Shown: piece by piece, positions 25,668 to 31,990 of the stretch | Layout: every line of letters starts with the position of its first letter | How positions within the stretch are numbered: position 1 is the first letter of the stretch | DNA from: CAXXOK01 sp963675365 | GTDB taxonomy: Bacteria > Bacillota > Clostridia > Christensenellales > Aristaeellaceae | Assembly (NCBI GenBank): GCA_963675365.2 | Contig: CAXXVA010000002.1 | Coordinates: forward strand, 496,001 to 560,000 | DNA length: 64,000 nt | Reading direction: 5' to 3' | Made by a program: the position numbers and the translations under genes | The notes under the pieces: model-generated | The model's input: only the letters and a program-made list of their open reading frames with translations | Database searches by the model: none | Told to the model about the DNA's origin: nothing

Positions 25668-25865
25668 TTACCCTATTATCGCATATTTTTGACTGTTTTC
25701 CGCTATTTTATCGTATCTTAGATTATTCCCGCTACGCTTTCTTACTTGGCGCTTAACAAGCTTGTATCCGTGCTTACACAGCCAATAATCCCGCGCATGA
25801 GTGCCACCGGCAGAGCCATATAATATGGTTAGGGGGAAGGGGTCACGACTTACAGTCTGTTTCAC
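25668..25865 (-). CDS. Doubtful small protein
   Basis: A 65-aa open frame starting with GTG two bases after the stop of the preceding leftward gene. It has a basic C-terminal half (WLCKHGYKLVKRQVRKRSGN). No ribosome site is seen at the start, and I recognise no family. It may be the end of the adjacent transcript or chance. Confidence 0.3.
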   Translation of the reverse strand: MKQTVSRDPFPLTILYGSAGGTHARDYWLCKHGYKLVKRQVRKRSGNNLRYDKIAENSQKYAIIG

Positions 25866-25867
25866 TT

Positions 25868-26149
25868 TTATATACCGGATTGTTTATGCAGTGCCGCAAT
25901 ATTTTCCGCTTCCATTTCCAGTTTTCCCTGTTCACGACCTGGTATTTGCCCATTATTCTTTTTCCACCAATAACAGCTATACTGTTTACATTCATGCGCC
26001 TCGTCGCATGTTTTTTTACGTGCTATTTCTTTTGTCTTAGCCCTGTTCTCATAGTTTATTAAAACGTTAAACAGAGCTCTCCCACGTTTGGGGTCTGGGC
26101 AGTAGCCATACTCTTTAACATTCATTTTGTAATTGTTGTTTGCTGCCAT
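25868..26149 (-). CDS. Small cysteine-containing protein of unknown function
   Basis: A 93-aa protein I do not recognise. It has four cysteines (GYCPDP, KTCDEAHECKQYSC), a YWWKK patch and a charged C-terminal helix. GAAAGGATGGGAATT precedes the ATG, a good ribosome site, which is why I take it as real. It lies in the leftward lysogeny block 13 bp after the metallopeptidase gene and is probably co-transcribed with it. Confidence 0.55.
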   Translation of the reverse strand: MAANNNYKMNVKEYGYCPDPKRGRALFNVLINYENRAKTKEIARKKTCDEAHECKQYSCYWWKKNNGQIPGREQGKLEMEAENIAALHKQSGI

Positions 26150-26162
26150 AATTCCCATCCTT

Positions 26163-26567
26163 TCACACAATGCCTATCGTTTGGTAATACTCAATCGCTT
26201 TGCCCATGAACTCACACGACACGTCAAACTGCTCCGCCAGGTCCCAGGGCGTGACGATCCCGCTGCAGACATACGCGGCGATGGCGTCTGGCGGTGCGAG
26301 CTGGTAGTAGGCCCACTTGTTTGCCCGGTACTCGGCGCGTTCCTTCAGATCGTGAGATGAAGTCCGGTGATACGTGCCACCATACTCGCAATGGCCGAGC
26401 TCGTGTGCGGTGAGTTCCTTTTCCTCGATGCGGGAGAGGTTCTTTGCAAGGGCTATATAGAAACGGTCGTTCTGTTCAAGTGTGATCGCTTTTGTGTGGC
26501 TCAGGTTTCGGTAGTAGATTTCGTGGCCTTGGGATTCCGCATATTTGAACAGGGATTCGTTGGTCAT
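26163..26567 (-). CDS. ImmA/IrrE-family metallopeptidase
   Basis: A 134-aa zinc metallopeptidase of the ImmA/IrrE (M78) family. The zinc site is His55-Glu56-x2-His59 (AHELGHC), with a downstream Glu79 in ERAEYRANKWAYYQL. In ICEBs1 and related elements, ImmA cleaves the immunity repressor to trigger induction. Here the XRE repressor gene lies just upstream in the same leftward block, separated by one small gene. The likely role is anti-repressor. The protein is complete although short for the family. Confidence 0.85.
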   Translation of the reverse strand: MTNESLFKYAESQGHEIYYRNLSHTKAITLEQNDRFYIALAKNLSRIEEKELTAHELGHCEYGGTYHRTSSHDLKERAEYRANKWAYYQLAPPDAIAAYVCSGIVTPWDLAEQFDVSCEFMGKAIEYYQTIGIV

Positions 26568-26738
26568 TTGCTGCCGCCTTTACGTCGAACGAGGAGAACG
26601 CGCGTTCGCCTATTGTAACAGCGGCGTTATGAAAATGCAATCACAAGATATGGAAAAGATTGTAAATAGATGTCGCAGGTGCTGAATTTCCAATTCATCT
26701 TTATATCGTCCGCAAACGCAGATTTGCAGATGCAGCGG

Positions 26739-27005
26739 CTATTCGACAGGGCGTTTAAAGTACAGCGAATGATGAATATTACTTGCACCAATAGGCGATG
26801 CGTCAACAAGTTCCCATCCTTGCGCGCCTAAATAATTCATATAATCCGTCATTGTCGCGTATTCTCCATCAGAACGATAGCAATACCCATTAGTACCAAT
26901 GGTGTATGGGTTTTCAAGCCCAGTAAACTCGAAAAGCCTTCCATTCAGAGGTTTTTCAAGCTCGTCAGCATAGAATTTGATAATTCGATATTCCCACTTC
27001 TGCAT
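26739..27005 (-). CDS. DUF4177-like small protein
   Basis: An 88-aa protein with the pattern of DUF4177: MQKWEYRII at the start, GAQGWELV in the middle and a final FKRP. In that family the ends form strands of a small domain of unknown function. It sits between the repressor and the ImmA-like peptidase and may modulate the pair, which is inference. The 170 bp to the peptidase gene show nothing convincing. Confidence 0.6.
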   Translation of the reverse strand: MQKWEYRIIKFYADELEKPLNGRLFEFTGLENPYTIGTNGYCYRSDGEYATMTDYMNYLGAQGWELVDASPIGASNIHHSLYFKRPVE

Positions 27006-27024
27006 ATATTACTCTTCTTTGCGG

Positions 27025-27351
27025 CTATTTTCTATCCCGTTCCCGGATGAACCGTGCGAATTGCTTTACTTCCTCGAATTGGGCGTCGGTGACGTTGGGG
27101 TCGCCGAAGACGGCGAATTTGATGTCGATGTCGCCTTTATCGTCCGGGCTCGTTTTCCCGAGCATATAATCAGTGGTAACATTGAAGACCTTTGCAATTC
27201 TAAGCAAAGCGTCAGAGGAAGGCATAAAAGCGTCTTTTTCGTAGCGCGCAACAGTAACGCGGTTTGCATTGATTGCTTCTGCAAACTGATCTTGAGTCAT
27301 ATTTGCGCCCAATCGAAGACGCTTTATTCGTTGCCCAGTTGTTTCTATCAA
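27025..27351 (-). CDS. Phage XRE-family repressor (cI-like)
   Basis: A 108-aa repressor. The helix-turn-helix occupies residues 8-60 (IKRLRLGANMTQDQFAEAINANRVTVARYEKD), followed by FNVTTDYMLGK and a short C-terminal dimerisation tail. There is no S24 peptidase domain, so induction cannot be by RecA-driven self-cleavage; the ImmA-like peptidase would do it. It is divergent from the early genes across a region with GTAAC-type repeats. It should hold the lytic promoter off in the lysogen. Confidence 0.85.
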   Translation of the reverse strand: MIETTGQRIKRLRLGANMTQDQFAEAINANRVTVARYEKDAFMPSSDALLRIAKVFNVTTDYMLGKTSPDDKGDIDIKFAVFGDPNVTDAQFEEVKQFARFIRERDRK

Positions 27352-27429
27352 TACCTACCCTCCTAATGTGTAACATCAGTGTAACTTAATAGCAACAAAA
27401 GTAAAATATATATATAGCTACATAAGAGC

Positions 27430-27458
27430 TTGACATAGTAACCAATTAGTTATATTAT
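27430..27458 (+). promoter_or_regulatory. Early rightward promoter with repressor operator
   Basis: TTGACA and TATTAT are separated by 17 bp. The spacer contains GTAACCAATTAGTTAT, an imperfect inverted repeat of GTAAC. More GTAAC units lie at 27370, 27380 and 27463, so several operators may flank both divergent starts. This is the probable repressor-controlled switch. Confidence 0.6.
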
Positions 27459-27506
27459 CAATGTAACCAAAACGCAACATCGCATAGCGATATAGATTCG
27501 TTCGCT

Positions 27507-27531
27507 GCAAGCGAGGAAAGGAGGCGCAGTG
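27507..27531 (+). repeat. Leader repeat unit 1
   Basis: GCAAGCGAGGAAAGGAGG followed by a start codon. The same leader recurs at 27986, 28474 and, more loosely, 28958, each time directly in front of a small rightward gene. Confidence 0.6.
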
Positions 27532-27618
27532 AAACGCAGTAGAATGTGGCCTTGGTGGATAGCCGGAGCGATTAGTGGATACTTGGCAATTGCCTTTTTC
27601 AAATGGCTGCTAAAGTAG
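27529..27618 (+). CDS. 29-aa hydrophobic peptide
   Basis: A very small protein, VKRSRMWPWWIAGAISGYLA and then IAFFKWLLK: one membrane helix with positive charges at both ends. GGAAAGGAGG lies just before the GTG start. Its last nine bases overlap the end of a convergent leftward gene. Short charged-ended hydrophobic peptides of this kind include type I toxins and phage membrane-acting peptides, but nothing here proves that. It is the first gene after the early promoter. Confidence 0.5.
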   Translation: MKRSRMWPWWIAGAISGYLAIAFFKWLLK

Positions 27619-27960
27619 AGAAACCACCCAAGGGATCAGATATTCAGTGCAGATCCAAACTGCGATAGCTGATAGAAAGCCGAGGCTGTAAAACAAGAAC
27701 TTTTCCCTTGTCTCAGCACCAAACTCGAATTCGACCCTGGTCGCTTTCTCGGCAGAATATACGGCTACCAATTCTGAGCGATCGTCATAATAGACACACC
27801 CTATAGCCCCCATATCTTCAAGGATATCGATACAACGTTTATTCATTGGTTTAGAGCAATAATGCTTTAGCGCTTCCCCGTCAAACATTCTTTCTTTTTT
27901 CTCATGACAGGTCAGAACGATATTTAGGCATTTTTGTAGAGCTCGTTTTGTAGGTGTCAA
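27610..27960 (-). CDS. Small protein with C-terminal membrane helices
   Basis: A 116-aa protein of unknown function. It has a soluble N-terminal part (ALKHYCSKPMNKRCIDILEDMGAIGCVYYDD) resembling a small winged-helix or unit-counting fold, then a hydrophobic tail (FYSLGFLSAIAVWICTEYLI). The start is TTG with GAAAGGGTG upstream. It runs against the early transcript and converges on the 29-aa peptide gene. It is one of five leftward genes of 111-118 aa in this block. Confidence 0.55.
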   Translation of the reverse strand: MTPTKRALQKCLNIVLTCHEKKERMFDGEALKHYCSKPMNKRCIDILEDMGAIGCVYYDDRSELVAVYSAEKATRVEFEFGAETREKFLFYSLGFLSAIAVWICTEYLIPWVVSLL

Positions 27961-27985
27961 AGATCAGTACACCCTTTCACAGTAC

Positions 27986-28031
27986 GACAGTATCAATAGC
28001 AACGCAAGCGAGGAAAGGAGGGATAGAGATG
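27986..28031 (+). repeat. Leader repeat unit 2
   Basis: Starts GACAGTA, continues with AACG and the GCGAGGAAAGGAGG core and ends at ATGAC. It matches unit 3 at most positions over about 46 bp. Confidence 0.6.
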
Positions 28032-28259
28032 ACCGAAGATCAGAGGACGAAAACTCGTGAACTGGCTGAGAAGCTTCTAGATAATGTACTTATTACTCTT
28101 AAGCATCAGGTTCAGATAAATCAACCGGTTCATCTTCGTACTCTTCAGTGGGCCACATCTCTGGAAGCTCTCGACAAAGCTTTTTCAAGCTTTGTTCATC
28201 TCCAGCGGCTATGTAACCAAGAGCCCGATAAAGAAACTGCATGTGAAGTGCTTGGTTAA
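28029..28259 (+). CDS. Small helical protein after leader unit 2
   Basis: A 76-aa predicted helical protein (MTEDQRTKTRELAEKLLDNV) of unknown function. GAAAGGAGG precedes the ATG at ideal spacing. Its last 161 bases overlap a convergent leftward gene that also has a good ribosome site, so the two cannot both be transcribed freely. The amphipathic N-terminus looks real; the C-terminal half could be an artefact of the overlap. Confidence 0.4.
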   Translation: MTEDQRTKTRELAEKLLDNVLITLKHQVQINQPVHLRTLQWATSLEALDKAFSSFVHLQRLCNQEPDKETACEVLG

Positions 28260-28452
28260 TTGAGGCAGTAGTCGTGTAAGGATTATAGTCATCCCATTTT
28301 GTTGAGGCGATTAGCTGTTGTACAGCAGCAGTCCAGACCATTTCGCGCTTATGGTTTCTATCTTTAAGATATGACAGCACCAAACTTACGATAGCTAGTA
28401 TGAGTGATAGAACACTCGGAACAAGAACAGCGATCAGAGTTTTCGTATCCAC
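28099..28452 (-). CDS. Small protein with N-terminal membrane helix
   Basis: A 117-aa protein. One N-terminal membrane segment (LIAVLVPSVLSLILAIVSLV) is followed by SYLKDRNHKRE and a soluble, acidic C-terminus (EEYEDEPVDLSEPDA). The GTG start has AAAGGAG at good spacing, which makes it the best supported of the convergent set. Function unknown. The shape, a single anchor plus cytoplasmic domain, would suit superinfection exclusion, but that is a guess. Confidence 0.6.
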   Translation of the reverse strand: MDTKTLIAVLVPSVLSLILAIVSLVLSYLKDRNHKREMVWTAAVQQLIASTKWDDYNPYTTTASINQALHMQFLYRALGYIAAGDEQSLKKLCRELPEMWPTEEYEDEPVDLSEPDA

Positions 28453-28473
28453 GGCGATGCTCCTTTACATAAA

Positions 28474-28519
28474 GACAGTAACGACGACAACGAAAGTGAG
28501 GAAAGGAGTGATGCAGATG
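28474..28519 (+). repeat. Leader repeat unit 3
   Basis: Starts GACAGTAACGACGACAACGA, continues with the GAGGAAAGGAG core and ends at ATGAC, like unit 2. Confidence 0.6.
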
Positions 28520-28726
28520 ACACTACTGGAGAAACTGGGGACACTGACCATTTGGGAAATTATCTTTGGTCTGATACTACCACTCATAGGGATAGGATGT
28601 TCGATATATGCCATAAAAGGCTTGCGAGACCTGCGAGAGCACCAATATACGCACACAGAGCTACCCGACGCTCTCGACGACGCAGATGCTGATATTCTTC
28701 GACATGAGCTTTACCGGCGGGAGTAA
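28517..28726 (+). CDS. Small single-helix membrane protein after leader unit 3
   Basis: A 69-aa protein with one membrane helix (IWEIIFGLILPLIGIGCSIY) and a charged tail. GAAAGGAG lies before the ATG; an in-frame ATG six bases upstream is possible. The last 143 bases overlap a convergent leftward gene. Function unknown. With the 29-aa peptide it forms a pair of short membrane proteins behind near-identical leaders. Confidence 0.45.
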   Translation: MTLLEKLGTLTIWEIIFGLILPLIGIGCSIYAIKGLRDLREHQYTHTELPDALDDADADILRHELYRRE

Positions 28727-28937
28727 TTCTGTAATAGAACGCAACGGCGAAACCAGTACTATCAACACCATTTGTGAACCGCTCGATAAAGCCATGAGCT
28801 TGCAACACTTCAAGGTATTGCGCAGCAGCGATACGAGAGTCGCGGTCACCCTTCACTAGAACATCTTGTGCTATGCCATTCCTGTCGGCAGGGATAAAGG
28901 ATTGAAGTAACTTACGAGCTTTCTTGTCTAACGCCAA
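28584..28937 (-). CDS. Small winged-helix-like protein with C-terminal membrane helix
   Basis: A 117-aa protein. Residues 1-75 look like a small winged helix (ASRIAAAQYLEVLQAHGFIERF is approximate in style: DSRIAAAQYLEVLQAHGFIE, then FYYRITPAGKAHVEEY). The tail RVALCAYIGALAGLASLLWH is a membrane helix. TTG start with TAAGGTGG upstream. It resembles the 27610 gene in layout, soluble domain first and anchor last. Unknown function. Confidence 0.5.
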   Translation of the reverse strand: MALDKKARKLLQSFIPADRNGIAQDVLVKGDRDSRIAAAQYLEVLQAHGFIERFTNGVDSTGFAVAFYYRITPAGKAHVEEYQHLRRRERRVALCAYIGALAGLASLLWHISNILSL

Positions 28938-28957
28938 GCAAGCACCACCTTAAGGTA

Positions 28958-28989
28958 CGTCAGTAATAACAACAGAAACGAGGAGAATG
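28958..28989 (+). repeat. Leader repeat unit 4 (diverged)
   Basis: CGTCAGTAATAACAACAGAA then ACGAGGAGAATG: same order of elements as units 2 and 3, with a degenerate ribosome site. Confidence 0.4.
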
Positions 28990-29196
28990 GGCATGGAACG
29001 AAGGATACCCACCGATCCCCGAAGCGTGAAAACCATGACGATGAAACAATCTCCTGGTAACAGACCGGAAAGTCAGGACCGCGTATCAAGGAATGAGAAA
29101 TTTAAAGTTCCTACATGGTCTTTGGGGAAACGGTTCTCCATGAACATGATTGTGGAATTAAATAAAAATAATGAGTGCACCATATCATTTCTATAA
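28987..29196 (+). CDS. Doubtful small basic protein after leader unit 4
   Basis: A 69-aa frame with a basic, disordered sequence (MGMERRIPTDPRSVKTMTMK). A second ATG six bases downstream is better spaced from GAGGAG. The last 124 bases overlap a convergent leftward gene whose protein has a clear paralogue nearby, so this frame is probably the weaker of the two. Confidence 0.3.
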   Translation: MGMERRIPTDPRSVKTMTMKQSPGNRPESQDRVSRNEKFKVPTWSLGKRFSMNMIVELNKNNECTISFL

Positions 29197-29429
29197 TCAA
29201 TGTTCGCATATCCGGTTATGTCTAATTCCCGACATAATTTTTCAGCGTATTCTACTGTATTGCTTGGAAGATATTTCGCTTGAATCTCATCAGAACCTCC
29301 GAATATCTTAGAATCAATTTTCAATTTCCTAGCGTTCATTTTTTCCAAATATCCCTTGTACAACAAGCAAATCAGGCAATCCGCCTCTTTCGTTAATTCA
29401 GTCACATATATCACCACTCTTTTGTTCAA
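29073..29429 (-). CDS. Small protein, paralogue of the 30806 gene
   Basis: A 118-aa protein of unknown family. It is clearly related to the leftward gene at 30806: KEADCLICLLYKGYLEKMNA against KAADRLACIMYKDYLDWRRA, CRELD against CRELG, and MFMENRFPKDHVGTLNF against FYMGNRFKDGVVGVTNF. Conservation between two copies in opposite surroundings shows it is a real coding gene. The TTG start follows GGGGGTGAT. It converges on leader unit 4. Confidence 0.6.
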   Translation of the reverse strand: MNKRVVIYVTELTKEADCLICLLYKGYLEKMNARKLKIDSKIFGGSDEIQAKYLPSNTVEYAEKLCRELDITGYANIDYRNDMVHSLFLFNSTIMFMENRFPKDHVGTLNFSFLDTRS

Positions 29430-29482
29430 TTATATCACCCCCACTACATTGTAGCAACATATGCCTAAAAGGAAGTGAGCCA

Positions 29483-29707
29483 ATGAACCTGAAACCCATC
29501 CGCAAATCCGCGAAACTCACCCAGCAACAGCTTGCGGACAAGAGCGGTATCCACCGTGTGACGATCGCGCGGATCGAGAACGGCACTGCCAAGCCTGGGA
29601 GTGATACCCTGCGAGCGCTATCCGGTGCACTTGGATGCACTATCGACGCCCTGATGACCGGCAGTGAAACGACTCCGGTATCTGTCCGCAATTCCAGTAT
29701 AGCGTAG
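29483..29707 (+). CDS. Small XRE-family regulator
   Basis: A 74-aa single-domain helix-turn-helix protein (IRKSAKLTQQQLADKSGIHRVTIARIENG). AAGGAAGTGAGCC precedes the ATG. It is the first clearly rightward regulator of the early operon and is a Cro-like candidate, competing with the divergent repressor. Targets are not visible beyond the GTAAC sites at 27430. Confidence 0.75.
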   Translation: MNLKPIRKSAKLTQQQLADKSGIHRVTIARIENGTAKPGSDTLRALSGALGCTIDALMTGSETTPVSVRNSSIA

Positions 29708-29723
29708 GAAAGGACATAACGAC

Positions 29724-30185
29724 ATGGCGGAATGTACAGGAAACGACCTTCAAATCTCCAGAACTCGGGCGAAACTGGTGCAGTGGCAGATTGGTAATGC
29801 CTGCAACGTCAGCGAGAGTGAGATCGGCCGTTGGGAGCGCGACGAAGCGCTGCCGGAGCCAGACGATGTTGACCGTTTCGCCGCTGCCTGCGGTGACCCA
29901 ACGCTCTGGCATCGCTGGATGCTCTCCCATTACGACAGCTATCGCCGGCGCTATATCAACGGAAGTGCTGAGTATAACCTGCCGGTACTGATGGCTCGTA
30001 TGCGGTTTGAACTCGGGGACGTGCTCGGTCTGCAGGACCGCGTAGAGCGGGATGCGCTCGACGGCAAGATCGACGACCGAGCCCTCAAAACACAGTTCAT
30101 CAAAGAATTAAAAGAAGCCATCGCAGCGCTGACGGACGGCTTACAGGAGCTGCTTAAGGATGAGAAAGGAGCTAACAACACGTGA
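29724..30185 (+). CDS. Phage helix-turn-helix regulatory protein
   Basis: A 153-aa protein with an XRE-like N-terminal domain (ISRTRAKLVQWQIGNACNVSESEIGRWERDE, residues 10-45). The middle (CGDPTLWHRWMLSHYDSYRRRY) and helical C-terminus resemble regulators common in clostridial prophages. AGGAAAGG lies upstream of the ATG. The gene overlaps the next by four bases. Probably an early transcription regulator. Confidence 0.65.
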   Translation: MAECTGNDLQISRTRAKLVQWQIGNACNVSESEIGRWERDEALPEPDDVDRFAAACGDPTLWHRWMLSHYDSYRRRYINGSAEYNLPVLMARMRFELGDVLGLQDRVERDALDGKIDDRALKTQFIKELKEAIAALTDGLQELLKDEKGANNT

Positions 30186-30481
30186 CTAAGATGCATACCC
30201 CACAGGATTTACATGAGCGCTACGGCTGGGGTATAGGGGAGTGCCGGAAGCTGATCAAGACCATCCCGGGCGCGATCAACCGCGGCACAAGCAGGACAAA
30301 ACCCCGCTGGGTGGTCAGCACCGCTAACCTGATCCGCTGGGAAGACGGAGAACATCAAAAACCGGCTATTGGCCGCGAACCGGAGCCCCTGCAGTATGCC
30401 AAAACCAGGAATGTGACGCACGTTCCAAGGCGCACCGCAGCAGAAGAACGCGCACGGCTGGCCCGGATGGGTGAATTGTAG
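30182..30481 (+). CDS. Small DNA-binding-like protein
   Basis: A 99-aa basic protein starting with GTG inside the previous stop (GTGA overlap). TPQDLHERYGWGIGECRKLIKTIPGAINRGT looks like an excisionase or MerR-type winged helix, in which a wing residue set follows a short helix pair. It may be the missing excisionase, although it lies far from the integrase. Assignment tentative. Confidence 0.5.
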   Translation: MTKMHTPQDLHERYGWGIGECRKLIKTIPGAINRGTSRTKPRWVVSTANLIRWEDGEHQKPAIGREPEPLQYAKTRNVTHVPRRTAAEERARLARMGEL

Positions 30482-30495
30482 AAAGGAGGTTGATT

Positions 30496-30708
30496 ATGGT
30501 ACCAATCAAAGAGCGCTTGGAACGAATACAGCGAGCGCAGGATTCACAGAGAAGGACCGACCGGCAATTCGTAATCAAATCCCGCCGCGTGGCGAAGAAC
30601 TGGCAGGATTACTGCCAAGAAAGGTTTGGTGATAAAGGTGAAGCGATACGCGGTACTGCTCGCCGCCGCATGGCTGATGTTCAACCTCTAAGCATCAGCC
30701 CACCGTAA
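30496..30708 (+). CDS. Small basic helical protein
   Basis: A 70-aa charged protein (IKERLERIQRAQDSQRRTDR) of unknown function. GAAAGGAGG lies six bases before the ATG. A TTG in the same frame six bases upstream is too close to that site. It faces, without overlap, another leftward gene of the 111-118-aa set. Confidence 0.5.
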   Translation: MVPIKERLERIQRAQDSQRRTDRQFVIKSRRVAKNWQDYCQERFGDKGEAIRGTARRRMADVQPLSISPP

Positions 30709-30805
30709 CAGTCTGGATGGCAAGATGGATGATCCGCGGCCTAAGTTGCAGCAGACCAATGAGGAAACCCGAACCGAGGCGACCTGACGGTAGATGATTG
30801 GGAAG

Positions 30806-31138
30806 TTAGGGAATGAATTGCGACAGGAAGTTCGTCACACCAACAACACCATCCTTAAACCTGTTTCCCATATAGAAGATTGCATCATCCGACAGTGCGA
30901 CCCCCTGTACGACATCATAACCGTACTGTATGGACACGTAATCCGCTCTGCCCAGCTCCCGGCATGATTCATCCACATCCTCCAAGAAAGCGAAGGGAAG
31001 CAACTGCCGGTGGATGGTTTTCGCGCTCCCAAACTCTTTAGCGTCGGCCTTGGGCATACCGGCCCTGCGCCAGTCCAGGTAATCCTTATACATAATGCAT
31101 GCGAGCCTGTCTGCAGCTTTTGTCAGTTTTTTCAAAGA
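30806..31138 (-). CDS. Small protein, paralogue of the 29073 gene
   Basis: A 110-aa protein related to the leftward gene at 29073, sharing the ADRLACIMYKDYL, CRELG and FYMGNRFKDGVVGVTNF segments. I take TTG 31138, eight bases after AAAGGTGG; a GTG nine bases further upstream overlaps that site. It is unlinked to rightward neighbours and has about 100 bp of free sequence upstream, enough for its own promoter. Confidence 0.55.
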   Translation of the reverse strand, partial: SLKKLTKAADRLACIMYKDYLDWRRAGMPKADAKEFGSAKTIHRQLLPFAFLEDVDESCRELGRADYVSIQYGYDVVQGVALSDDAIFYMGNRFKDGVVGVTNFLSQFIP

Positions 31139-31247
31139 ACCCACCACCTTTACCTACATTATACCACTACGCGTGAAATGCGCGGTTTATCAAGGGCTGA
31201 TCCCCTTCACAACCTATCCCCGATGATGAGAAAGGAGACTGACACTA

Positions 31248-31712
31248 GTGAAACGTTACCTGATACAACTCACAGCCATATGGCTAATGCTCGCCCTGGT
31301 ATGGGCAACTGACGCGGCAGCACAGAATCTGGAACTGATCGGACAGGCAACGGTAAGCGTCCGGCGCGGCGACCTGAACGGCCGCCAGAGCCCGGATGTC
31401 CATAGCCCGAAGGTTGCATGGTTCCAGGACGGCGAGATTATAAGCATCTACGAGGTCCAAGGAGACTGGGCGCTGACCGTTGGCGGGGAGTATGGAACCT
31501 GCTGGGTGTGCATCGACTACCTGATGACCGAGGATGCGGGAACATATACCATAACAGCCAACGGCCGTGTAAGGCTGCGCAACACACCGGATGGCGACAC
31601 GATCGGATGGCTTAAGCCTGGGCAGGTGGTAGAGGTGCTGAGCATCTTCGGCGACTGGGCACGGACAGAGAACGGCTGGGTGATGGCCGAGTACCTGGAA
31701 GCAAACGAATAG
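31248..31712 (+). CDS. Exported double SH3-domain protein
   Basis: A 154-aa protein with a signal peptide (MKRYLIQLTAIWLMLALVWA, cleavage after DAAA) and two bacterial SH3 (SH3b) repeats. The first runs VSVRRGDLNGRQSPDVHSPK to WVCIDYL, the second from GRVRLRNTPDGDTIGWLKPG to WVMAEYL. No enzyme domain is attached. The GTG start follows GAAAGGAG. An exported wall-binding protein in a phage early operon is odd. It may alter the host surface, for example to block superinfection, which is inference. Confidence 0.75.
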   Translation: MKRYLIQLTAIWLMLALVWATDAAAQNLELIGQATVSVRRGDLNGRQSPDVHSPKVAWFQDGEIISIYEVQGDWALTVGGEYGTCWVCIDYLMTEDAGTYTITANGRVRLRNTPDGDTIGWLKPGQVVEVLSIFGDWARTENGWVMAEYLEANE

Positions 31713-31792
31713 GACTCACGTGGCAACGTGAGCCCCAAAAGGCGAGAGATCAATGCACATCAGTATTTTATCACAAAACAAGGAGGAGCACA

Positions 31793-31990
31793 ATGGCATT
31801 CATCTGTACCCGAAACCATAACAAGGAATGCGACGCCTGCGGCTTCTGCCAGGATACCGCACAGCCAACCTGCCCGATTTGCGGCGGGGAAGCGGATACC
31901 TTCGCCGTAGACAAGGATGGCGACATCATCGGCTGCGATCAATGCGTCCGGATGAAGGACGCTTATGAGGAGGTGCGCAGAAGTGCATAA
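31793..31990 (+). CDS. Small zinc-ribbon protein
   Basis: A 65-aa protein rich in cysteine pairs: CDACGFC, CPICGG and CDQC. These make one zinc ribbon plus an extra pair. AAGGAGGAGCACA precedes the ATG. It overlaps the start of the RecE-like nuclease gene by eight bases, so it is translated with it. Similar small zinc proteins precede YqaJ nucleases in other clostridial prophages, to my recollection. Confidence 0.65.
   Translation: MAFICTRNHNKECDACGFCQDTAQPTCPICGGEADTFAVDKDGDIIGCDQCVRMKDAYEEVRRSA

Noticed and set aside
26627..26809. 60-codon leftward frame between the ImmA-like and DUF4177-like genes
   Set aside because: It overlaps the DUF4177-like gene in another frame, has no ribosome site and no recognisable feature.
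27954..28028. Longer start for the 76-aa early protein
   Set aside because: It would read through the leader repeat; the ATG at 28029 lies at ideal distance from GAAAGGAGG.
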